From JAAEUB01 sp964550345 (GTDB lineage: Bacteria > Pseudomonadota > Alphaproteobacteria > Rhodobacterales > Rhodobacteraceae): 64,000 nucleotides of DNA. Numbering within the stretch: position 1 is the first letter of the stretch; every line of letters starts with the position of its first letter. The notes beneath the pieces were generated by a model. That model was not told the origin of the DNA. It made no database searches and worked only from the letters and a program-made list of their open reading frames with translations. Positions 51,562 through 59,138 of the stretch are shown here, piece after piece. The position numbers were made by a program, and so were the translations under genes. Location: NCBI GenBank assembly GCA_964550345.1, contig CAZJYZ010000008.1, forward strand, positions 20,720 to 84,719. The letters are read 5' to 3'.

Positions 51562-52983
51562 TCAGGATTTTGCCACGGGATCCTCGCACCATTTGCGGGC
51601 CGCGACAAAGGCAGCGACGGCGCGGGTAACATCGTCGGCGGAAGTTGCCCAGGAACAGACGCTGACCCGGATGACGGGCCTGCCAAACCACTTTGAGCCA
51701 CCGACCCACGCTTCGCCGGATTTCTGAATACCGGCAATCAGCGCGTCGGTTTCCTTCTGATTGCCAACCTCGACCAGAACCTGATTGAACACGATATCAT
51801 TGATGACGTTAAATCCTGCGTCGGTCAGCTCTGAGGCGAATTGGCGGGCGCGTTCGTGCAGGGTGGTAACCAGTGCGTCCACGCCGGTACGCCCGAGGTA
51901 TTTCAGCGCCGCCCATAGATCGATGGCCCTTGCACGCCGCGACATTTCGGGAGTGTAGAGCATGCTGTCGCGGTTATCAGAATACAGGATGTAGTCGCCA
52001 GAATTCTGCAGCGCTTTCACCAGAGCCTCGGGATCGGCGCAAAGCGAAATACCGCTGTCATAGGGCGTGTTCAGGGTTTTGTGGCCGTCGACGCTCCAAC
52101 TATGTGCCAGTTCGTGCCCGTCCGTCAGATGGCGCAGGGATTGCGACGCCGCCGCCCAAAGACCGAACGCACCATCCACATGCACCCATGCCCCGGCGGT
52201 GTTTGCCGCTTCACAACATTGGCGAATGGGGTCGAAAGCGCCGGAATTCACATTGCCCGCCTGCAGGATCAGAATTGTCTTGTCGTCAAGTTCGGGCAGG
52301 GTTTCGGGGCGCAGCCGGCCCTGATCATCCACCTCGGCAAACTCGATGTTGTCTGTGCCAAAACCAAGTAATGCGACGGCCTTGAGCACGGTGCTGTGGG
52401 CGTGGCGGCCGGTGACGATACGCAGTTTCGGAGCACCTGCCAGCCCATCCGTGTCGACGTCATAGCCCGCCCGTTCACACAGGCGCCAGCGCGCGGCAGC
52501 CAGCCCACAAACGATGGCCAGTGAGGTGCCGCTGACAAATCCCGCTACGGTTTGTTCAGGCAGGCCAAGCAGATCAATCAGCCAGGACTGACAAACCTCC
52601 TCCAACACTGCATTTGTTGGGGAGATAGCGTGCAAAACCGCGTTCTGGTCCCATGTATCGGCCAGAATGCGCGCGGCGAGTGCTGTGGGTATGACCGAGC
52701 CATTCACCAGCCCAAAAAACCGCCCGCCCACCTGCGCCATTGTGGCGGGAGAACCGATTTCGTGCAGCTCGTCGATGATCCCAACCGCGTTTCCCACCTG
52801 CTCGGGCAATGGCTCACGGAAGGTTGCAAGTGCCGCTTCGGCTGCTTCATCGGGGGCCACATTGCGTGTATGGCTTTGGCGCAGATAGGCCTGCCCATGG
52901 GCCATTGCCTGGCTGAAAATCTCTCCACTTTCAAATTGCGCCCGCATTTCCTTGCGAAGCGCATCTCCACTTGATCCTGTCAT
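51562..52983 (-). CDS. PLP-dependent group II decarboxylase
   Basis: The ATG at 52983 has GGGGAAAAGG upstream and gives 473 residues. The fold blocks are NVNSGAFDPI, WVHVDGAFGLWAAAS and the PLP lysine in SWSVDGHKTLNTPYDSG. These belong to aromatic-amino-acid, glutamate or 2,4-diaminobutyrate decarboxylase relatives. The substrate is unclear. RidA lies upstream in the same direction (123-base gap), which fits a PLP enzyme that releases reactive enamines. Confidence 0.88.
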   Translation of the reverse strand: MTGSSGDALRKEMRAQFESGEIFSQAMAHGQAYLRQSHTRNVAPDEAAEAALATFREPLPEQVGNAVGIIDELHEIGSPATMAQVGGRFFGLVNGSVIPTALAARILADTWDQNAVLHAISPTNAVLEEVCQSWLIDLLGLPEQTVAGFVSGTSLAIVCGLAAARWRLCERAGYDVDTDGLAGAPKLRIVTGRHAHSTVLKAVALLGFGTDNIEFAEVDDQGRLRPETLPELDDKTILILQAGNVNSGAFDPIRQCCEAANTAGAWVHVDGAFGLWAAASQSLRHLTDGHELAHSWSVDGHKTLNTPYDSGISLCADPEALVKALQNSGDYILYSDNRDSMLYTPEMSRRARAIDLWAALKYLGRTGVDALVTTLHERARQFASELTDAGFNVINDIVFNQVLVEVGNQKETDALIAGIQKSGEAWVGGSKWFGRPVIRVSVCSWATSADDVTRAVAAFVAARKWCEDPVAKS

Positions 52984-53106
52984 GCCTTTTCCCCGTTCAA
53001 TGCTGTAATTTGTAGCCGGATCATGCAAACAGGCAAAGCCGTGGGGTTTCAAGGTCAGAAGAATGGACGGTACCGTTTTGCTTCGTACCCCAAGGAAAAA
53101 AATAGG

Positions 53107-53457
53107 CTAAGGCATAGCCGCTATTGCCACGATCTCGATCATGTCTGCCCCAGCCAGGTCGGCCCCCACACAAGCACGCTGTGGCCAGTTTTCCGCCTCT
53201 CCCACCCAGTCACACCAGATTGCGTCCATCTCGGCCTTGCCCGCCATATCGCGCAGATAGATTGTCACCTGCAAAAGGCCCGCCTTGCCACTGCCCGCAT
53301 CGCGCAGGTTTCGTTCCAGCGTTTCAAGGCAGCGCCGGGTTTGTTCCGCCAGTGTTGACGCACCGCTGGTGTCGGTCGCAACTGCGTAAACCAGTCCGTT
53401 ATGCACCACAGCACGACACCGTCCGCGATACTTGCCGGAAATTCTTTTGATATCCAA
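53107..53457 (-). CDS. RidA-like (YjgF/YER057c) family protein
   Basis: A TTG at 53457 with AGGAGGG 7 bases upstream is chosen; it gives 116 residues beginning LDIKRISGKYRGRC. The RidA core is ALVYAVATD-like (VVHNGLVYAVATDTSG), LETLERNLRDAGS, LLQVTIYLRDM and the end ACVGADLAGADMIEIVAIA. RidA proteins hydrolyse reactive imines or enamines from PLP enzymes. The catalytic Arg of classical RidA (in the R-x-C/A-V block) is not obvious, so it may be a Rid1-7 subfamily member. Confidence 0.85.
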   Translation of the reverse strand: MDIKRISGKYRGRCRAVVHNGLVYAVATDTSGASTLAEQTRRCLETLERNLRDAGSGKAGLLQVTIYLRDMAGKAEMDAIWCDWVGEAENWPQRACVGADLAGADMIEIVAIAAMP

Positions 53458-53590
53458 TTCATGCCCTCCTGTTACAATGAAGCATAAAGGCGGCGTGTTG
53501 CGAAGCAATTCACACGTGTTGATTTTCTTGCTTTGTCACCGGGTCTCTGCCTAGTCTGGCAGGATTAGCGAAACAGGGTCACAAGGTGCA

Positions 53591-54784
53591 ATGATATTTA
53601 CCTTTGGGGAATGCATACTTGATACAGATAGTCATGTTCTGACCCGTGACGGGGAAGTCATATCTGTTGAGCCGCAGGTTTTTGATCTCCTATGTTTGCT
53701 CGCGGAAAATGCCGGTAATCTGGTGGCCAAAGACCAGTTGATTGACAGTGTATGGCAGGGCCGGATCGTGTCTGAGGCGACGATTTCAGCACGCATTAAC
53801 GCGGCGCGCAAAGCCGTTGGGGACAATGGTAAGGATCAGGCAATCATTCGCACCATCCCGCGCCGGGGGTTTAAGCTGGTCGCGCCGCTGGAGGGCATAG
53901 CTGCACCAACTGGCGAAGCCAGAGACCCGGCAGCAAAGGCCGTGCGCCAGACTATCCGTTATACGATGGCCCCTGACGGTACCAATCTTGCATGGGCGAG
54001 CGCAGGGTCAGGGGCGCCGGTTTTGTTTGGCATGCATCACCTGTCCCATTTGGAGAGGGACTGGGCCAGTGATCTTTTGAAATCCGGTTTCGAAAAGCTG
54101 GCTCAAAGCCACACCCTTATACGGTATGATGTCAGGGGGGCGGGTCTCTCAGATCCGATCCGTGACAACGACACAATCGACCAACATGTTGCCGATATGA
54201 TTGCCGTTGCCGATGCGGCGGGACTTGAACGGTTTCCGGTTGTCGGGATCTTGCAAAATGCGGCTGTCGCCATTCGCGTCGCTGCGACCTATCCCGAGCG
54301 TGTCTCGCGCCTTGTGATTCAGAATGGGTATGCCCGTGGGCGCGCCCGGCGCGCGGAAGCGCCTGCAGAACCCGAACATGATCCGTTCATTGCCTTGCTG
54401 AATTCCGGCGGATGGGGAGATGCAGGTAACGGCTTCATGCGGGGCTGGGCCACCATGGTGATGCCGGAAATGACCCCGGATGAGATAACCGAGCTTATCC
54501 ACCTGATCGCCAATTGCGGGGCGACGGCGGATGCTTTGGCCCAGCGTAATGTCATTGACCAGCTGGATGTAACGGCAGACCTTTCCCACGTTACCTGCCC
54601 AACGCTGGTCATTCATGCGCGGGGCTGCACAATTCATCCGGTATCGGAAGGCCGCCGTCTGGCTGCGGGAATAGCTGGCGCGGAGTTTCTGGAAGCTGAT
54701 AGTTCAAATTCGTTTTATGTAACCGGCGATCCGGCACATAAACAAGTGGTGGATGCGACGCTGGAATTCCTGAGCCGAGAATAA
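53591..54784 (+). CDS. Winged-helix regulator fused to a catalytically dead alpha/beta-hydrolase domain
   Basis: The 397-residue protein has an OmpR/CadC-type winged helix at 1-97 (EPQVFDLLCLLAENAGNLVA, TISARINAARKAVG, RTIPRRGFKLVAP). Residues about 120-397 form an alpha/beta-hydrolase fold. The nucleophile elbow is GILQNAAVA with Leu221 where Ser should be. The Asp position is HARGCTIHP (Cys346) and the His position is SSNSFYVTG (Ser374). All three triad residues are missing, so the domain probably binds a ligand or another partner. It is divergent from ridA. Confidence 0.88.
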   Translation: MIFTFGECILDTDSHVLTRDGEVISVEPQVFDLLCLLAENAGNLVAKDQLIDSVWQGRIVSEATISARINAARKAVGDNGKDQAIIRTIPRRGFKLVAPLEGIAAPTGEARDPAAKAVRQTIRYTMAPDGTNLAWASAGSGAPVLFGMHHLSHLERDWASDLLKSGFEKLAQSHTLIRYDVRGAGLSDPIRDNDTIDQHVADMIAVADAAGLERFPVVGILQNAAVAIRVAATYPERVSRLVIQNGYARGRARRAEAPAEPEHDPFIALLNSGGWGDAGNGFMRGWATMVMPEMTPDEITELIHLIANCGATADALAQRNVIDQLDVTADLSHVTCPTLVIHARGCTIHPVSEGRRLAAGIAGAEFLEADSSNSFYVTGDPAHKQVVDATLEFLSRE

Positions 54785-54804
54785 AGAAAGCTCTGGTGCC
54801 TGGT

Positions 54805-56028
54805 TTATTGGCTCTGAAGCAGCGTTCGTGCGGACTTACCTATCCCGCGCATCATCAAAATTGTGGCGAGAACAAAATACCCTGCAATGGCAAGAAATTG
54901 TTGCTCCAGCCCAAATCCCAGATCAATCAAAAACCCGGTCAGGCCCGGCCCGATGGCCGAGCCGAACACCATCACCGCAGCGGCCATGGCCTTGATCGAC
55001 CCGATATGGGCGGTGCCGTAAAACTCGGCCCAGAAGGCGTTGGGCAGGGTCGCGTTTGCGCCTGTTGTCAATGCCAGAAAAAAGAAGCCTGTCAGCATGG
55101 CAAATGGTCCAGTGGCATTGGCGAAGATGACAAAGCAGACCACCATTGGCAGTTGATAATATGGGGTCAGGCGCGCGGTGCCAAACCTGTCCAGCGCCCA
55201 GCCCGAAAGCACCATCGCCCCAACCCCCATCAGGGTGAACAGCGGGAAGAGTGCCACCAGATCCATATGCTCCCAGCCTTTAAGTTCGGCAAAATGAACC
55301 TGGTGAAAGAAAAAGGCGGTGTTAAAGGCGGCAGGCCCCAGCATGGCGGGAACCATCAGCCAGAACAGCGGATGTTTCAGCGCCTGAAGGCGGGTCCAAT
55401 GCCTGCCTTTCATGCCCATATTGCTTATGTCTCGTGACAGGTTCCCGGGGGAACGTTCCTGACTTAGCAGCTTACCCAGAACCGGCGCGCCAGCAAGGCA
55501 TAGCAATGCTGCGAGGAACCAAAGGTAGCGCCAGTCAACAACGCTTTTCATCGCAACGAACAAGATAGGCAACGTCGCCTCGCCAAAGGAAAAGCCAAGG
55601 GCGGCAATGGACAATGCCCGCCCGCGGGTGACCACAAACCAGCGCGCCATGGCGACCACGGCAAGGTGGCTGCTCATCCCCTGTCCAAAGAACCGCAGCG
55701 CGAAAATCACCAAAGGCAATGCCCAGACATACTGAATTGTGGCCATAGCCAGACAGGCACCCGCAAGGCCGATCAGGATAATCGGGCCAAAGGCGCGCAC
55801 GCGAAACCTGTCGGTCAACCCCCCGGCCCAGACCATCACTATGGCGGAAAGAAAGGTGCCGATCGTGTAAATGCCCCCCCACGCGCCGTGGCTCAGGTTA
55901 AAGGCGGTTCGGATTTCGCCCGCGAAGATCGAGATGAAAAAAGTCTGCCCGAAACTGGACATGAAAGTCAGCAGTACGCCAGCAGTCAGGAAAGGTGCGT
56001 TTTTGAAAAGGAAGTTTTCGGATCTCAT
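54805..56028 (-). CDS. MFS transporter, monocarboxylate/OFA-like
   Basis: The 407-residue protein has twelve predicted helices. LTFMSSFGQTFFISIFAGEIR at the start, GWALDRFGTARLTP in the middle and FWAEFYGTAHIGSIKAMAAA in the second half are typical of the OFA/MCT-like MFS group that moves organic acids. It is convergent with the regulator at 53591-54784 with a 20-base gap. Substrate unknown. Confidence 0.88.
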   Translation of the reverse strand: MRSENFLFKNAPFLTAGVLLTFMSSFGQTFFISIFAGEIRTAFNLSHGAWGGIYTIGTFLSAIVMVWAGGLTDRFRVRAFGPIILIGLAGACLAMATIQYVWALPLVIFALRFFGQGMSSHLAVVAMARWFVVTRGRALSIAALGFSFGEATLPILFVAMKSVVDWRYLWFLAALLCLAGAPVLGKLLSQERSPGNLSRDISNMGMKGRHWTRLQALKHPLFWLMVPAMLGPAAFNTAFFFHQVHFAELKGWEHMDLVALFPLFTLMGVGAMVLSGWALDRFGTARLTPYYQLPMVVCFVIFANATGPFAMLTGFFFLALTTGANATLPNAFWAEFYGTAHIGSIKAMAAAVMVFGSAIGPGLTGFLIDLGFGLEQQFLAIAGYFVLATILMMRGIGKSARTLLQSQ

Positions 56029-56218
56029 GCATTCGGCATGCCTGCACTGGTAAAGATGAGCAAGCCTTTTTCGAGGTGGTTAATTTTCGGTTCCACCAGC
56101 TCCCCGGAAGTCGTCGGAGGGCAGGCGATGAAAAAAAACGGATTTTGTGCTAAGGGTGATGGAGCGAAAAGGACCCAATTCGGAATTGGATGCTGAGCCA
56201 ACCAAAGGGAATTTGCAG

Positions 56219-57205
56219 ATGAACCTTTTAACAACCCGTCTTTTCACCCCGCTCAGAATGTGGGCCCTGGCTGTTTTTTTATCGCTGCCAACGATGGCTT
56301 CGGCGCAGGAGGTTGATTGCTCCACCTTGTCCGATCTGGCTTGTGTCAGCTCACCACAATGCATGTTTACGGCCGGGTATGAATGTGTCGCGCCATGGGA
56401 CAACTGCCAGATCGGCTTTCGACAGGCCATCTTGGGAGCGGATGGCATGCGCATTGATACCTCCAGACAACAAGAGACGATTGACCAATGCCATTCTCAG
56501 ACCGGGTGTGCGTATATACCGGTGGGGCCATGCTATTGCCCGCCGGATGTGGACTGTATCTGTGGCGGAGGGGAACCACCTAATTGTCTGCAGGAGCTGG
56601 CCGGGGAATTTACCCCGCCTGTGGGAGAGTTCGTTGTGGTTACCGCCCGCGCGGCTTCCGGCGTTGCCAGCACTGCAGGGATGGGGAGTGTTTCTGAAAT
56701 TATCGGCACGTCTATTCGTCTGACTGAAAACTCCCTTGAGATAAATGAACTGGGATGCGATGGCTGGGAAATCAGGCAGGTGGATGCACCGGTAAATGCA
56801 GATGATCCGCTGTTGAGCGACGTGATGACCGGCCCGGTGGATAGCGCGGACCCAAATTCAGATCACCGGATAATGGCTGGCTGGGAATATGCCTGTGAGG
56901 GCGAGGTTTTCATCGATCTGTTGCAGGTTGATGGGCGTGTTCTGGTTGCTCCGTGGGAAAACGGAGCGGTGAACCTGATTTTGGAACGCCCCATGACAAA
57001 GCCTCAGATCACCCGGATGCAGGCCGCCCTGAAGGATGTAAAATTTCTGGATCAGGAACCATCAGGAGAGCTTGACGAAGCAACCATGCAGGCGGTCGGT
57101 TTTTGGGCGGAATACCGGTCCTCAGCGGACGACCCTTACCGGTTCTTGCGCACGGCAATCACAGAGAACCTGTTTGATGGTATGGGTGTCTTTATAACGG
57201 AGTAA
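56219..57205 (+). CDS. Secreted Cys-rich protein with peptidoglycan-binding-like C-terminus
   Basis: The ATG at 56219 (AAAGGGAA upstream) gives 328 residues. A signal peptide (1 to about 30, ending ASAQ) leads to a block with about fourteen cysteines (residues 32-124), including CMFTAGYECVAPWDNC and CYCPPDVDCICGGG. The middle has no recognised fold. The C-terminal part (about 255-305; ITRMQAALKDVKFLDQEPSG, LDEATMQAVGFW) resembles a PG_binding_1 domain. It probably sits in the periplasm on the cell wall. I do not recognise the full protein. Confidence 0.78.
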   Translation: MNLLTTRLFTPLRMWALAVFLSLPTMASAQEVDCSTLSDLACVSSPQCMFTAGYECVAPWDNCQIGFRQAILGADGMRIDTSRQQETIDQCHSQTGCAYIPVGPCYCPPDVDCICGGGEPPNCLQELAGEFTPPVGEFVVVTARAASGVASTAGMGSVSEIIGTSIRLTENSLEINELGCDGWEIRQVDAPVNADDPLLSDVMTGPVDSADPNSDHRIMAGWEYACEGEVFIDLLQVDGRVLVAPWENGAVNLILERPMTKPQITRMQAALKDVKFLDQEPSGELDEATMQAVGFWAEYRSSADDPYRFLRTAITENLFDGMGVFITE

Positions 57206-57234
57206 CTGAACGGCAAGTTCTGGTTTTTTCGCGT

Positions 57235-57576
57235 TCAGCTGCGTATGCCCGCAGGCTTTTCCGGTATAACCGGTGATCCGTGCGGGGTGCGTAAAAACGC
57301 TTCGGTCCAGAGTGTTTTCATTTCCGCCAACATGTCCGGGACGACGATGTTTTTTTCAACCATCATCTTTTCCAGCGCCGAAATCCACGCGATGTAGTAA
57401 TCATCGCTTCCGTCAAGCTCTTTGTCTCGGCGGTGGTCTGCAAGGCAGGCACCGAACATCTGTGTCCATTCGGACCATGTGAAATGACCCGCTTCGTTCA
57501 AGGCAACAGCCAGCGCAAAGACCTGCCCATGCCAGGGGGCCTCAAAACTGGCAGGTGGCTTCGGCGGCTGTGTCAT
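57235..57576 (-). CDS. Nitrile hydratase accessory (activator-like) protein
   Basis: The 113-residue protein has FEAPWHGQVFALAVALNEAGHFTWSEW, the mark of nitrile hydratase beta-subunit N-terminal-like activators (P14K/NthE type) that help load cobalt into the alpha subunit. It follows nthB with an ATGA overlap as the third gene of the operon. A convergent gap of 29 bases separates it from the Cys-rich gene. Confidence 0.9.
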   Translation of the reverse strand: MTQPPKPPASFEAPWHGQVFALAVALNEAGHFTWSEWTQMFGACLADHRRDKELDGSDDYYIAWISALEKMMVEKNIVVPDMLAEMKTLWTEAFLRTPHGSPVIPEKPAGIRS

Positions 57577-58280
57577 GGCGCAGCCTTCTCAAGGTAGTTT
57601 TGCCACAGATCAAGCACGATCCGGTCGCCGGTATCTTCGCAATCCCCATCCCACAAGGTTTTTGCATCGAACTCCACCGCGTAAAGCGGCTCAGGTGCTT
57701 CGCCCAGAAAATGCGCATTGCTGTCGGGCAGGACATGATTGCCATGAAGCATTTTGATCTTGCCAATGCGCCCCATTGCGTAAGCGGGCAGGCGCGTGTG
57801 CCCCCCTTTGATCCGGTTGTTCGGGTTGTAGCTGGCCGTCCTGACAAGGTCGCCGACCTTGAATTTCGCGACCTGACCCTCTGGTCTTGTATAGGGAACC
57901 ACACGAAACTGAGCGGCCAGAACATCTTCGCCCCGAATGGCTTTGCCGCTGAGTTTCGTACTCTGGCTTGTGCTGGCGCTGCCCTTAGCCAGCTCGCCTG
58001 CACGCTCCAGATCCTCAGGCGTCAGCAAGGCGCGTTTGACCAACAGGTCGGCTAGGGCGGCCATCCATTTTTCATAATAGGCAAAGCTTGCGTAATCCTT
58101 CGGCTGCAAGGCTTCGCGTGCGTGCCTGCCCGCGTCAATGTTCCATGCGCCAAGGGAACCGGAGGCAATTGTCACTGCCATAGCCTTGGCTTCCCACTGG
58201 GAATGAAAAACCACGTCATCATCTTTTTCGGGGATTTCACCGTCGCCCCAGCGCCCACCCATATCGTGAATGCGGCTCAT
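57573..58280 (-). CDS. nthB: Nitrile hydratase subunit beta
   Basis: The start at 58280 (MSRIHDMGGRWGDGEI) gives 235 residues, the usual beta length. FAYYEKWMAALADLLVKRALL and the C-terminal SH3-like barrel with FKVGDLVRTASYNPNNRIKG-type and HTRLPAYAMGRIG segments match the family. With the alpha subunit it hydrates nitriles to amides. It overlaps nthA by ATGA and the accessory gene by ATGA. Confidence 0.95.
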   Translation of the reverse strand: MSRIHDMGGRWGDGEIPEKDDDVVFHSQWEAKAMAVTIASGSLGAWNIDAGRHAREALQPKDYASFAYYEKWMAALADLLVKRALLTPEDLERAGELAKGSASTSQSTKLSGKAIRGEDVLAAQFRVVPYTRPEGQVAKFKVGDLVRTASYNPNNRIKGGHTRLPAYAMGRIGKIKMLHGNHVLPDSNAHFLGEAPEPLYAVEFDAKTLWDGDCEDTGDRIVLDLWQNYLEKAAP

Positions 58281-58897
58281 GATTGCGCCTCGGGCGCATC
58301 CGGCAGGCCCGTGCCGATCATGCTGTTGCGGTTCACAAGATCGGCAAGCGCCTCTTCGCTCCAGCCTGTCGTGCCATTGGGTCGCATGGGGAGCACAAGG
58401 TAACGAACTTCGGCGGTGGAATCCCACACCCGGACCTTTTGCCCGGGCAACAATGCCACACCGAATTCCGCCAATACCGCGCGCGGCTCGCGCACCGCCC
58501 GGCTGCGGTAGGCATCGGATTTGTACCAGCTGGGAGGAATGCCAAGAATGGCCCACGGGTAGCAGGAACACAGGGTGCAAACGACCATATTATGCACCTC
58601 AGGGGTGTTCTTCACCGCCACCATATGTTCGCTTTGCCGACCCTGAAATCCAAGCTCGGCAATTGCGGCAGAGCCATCTGTCATGAGCCGTGACTCAAAG
58701 TCCGGGTCAACCCAGGACCGGGCCACCACCATGGCGCCGTTGCGCGGCCCGATCTTGTTTTCATACGTGTCGATCAGCGCGTTTAAGGCCGCCGGATCAA
58801 CAAGACCCTTTTCGACGAGGATACTTTCAAGGGCGCGCGCCCGCAGTTCCGGGTCTGAGGGCAGCAGGCTGTGGGGGTGATTGTGGTCGTGGGGCAC
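58277..58897 (-). CDS. nthA: Nitrile hydratase subunit alpha, cobalt type
   Basis: A GTG at 58897 with GAGGATC upstream gives 206 residues. The metal claw is VCTLCSCYPW with Cys107, Cys110 and Cys112. Thr rather than Ser in CTLCSC, and Tyr after it, mark the cobalt form. The N-terminus is His-rich (VPHDHNHPHS), which may help metal delivery. An aldoxime dehydratase or amidase often accompanies these genes but none is in the window. The P-type ATPase gene is divergent upstream. Confidence 0.95.
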   Translation of the reverse strand: MPHDHNHPHSLLPSDPELRARALESILVEKGLVDPAALNALIDTYENKIGPRNGAMVVARSWVDPDFESRLMTDGSAAIAELGFQGRQSEHMVAVKNTPEVHNMVVCTLCSCYPWAILGIPPSWYKSDAYRSRAVREPRAVLAEFGVALLPGQKVRVWDSTAEVRYLVLPMRPNGTTGWSEEALADLVNRNSMIGTGLPDAPEAQS

Positions 58898-59138
58898 AGG
58901 TGATCCTCGTTTGAATGTCGGACAATTACCGCCACATGCCCCGTTACAAGTCAATCCTGTGAAAAGGGTCACCCGCTGCAAATCTGACCTCAGACTGCTA
59001 CATGGAGGTCCCGGAAGCAAATATTGGCAACCGAACAGGCATTTCAGAGCAATACAGATTGAACCGGCAGTTTTGGTAAATATCTAAGGAGTGTCAGAGC
59101 CGATACTTTTTGGTTAAGAACGGAGATGACGGAACCGC

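Noticed and set aside
53265..53462. An ATG frame at 53462 immediately after AGGAGGGC in the ridA region
   Set aside because: The ATG is only 1-2 bases from the Shine-Dalgarno sequence and its protein has no RidA features; the TTG at 53457 with proper spacing gives the RidA core.
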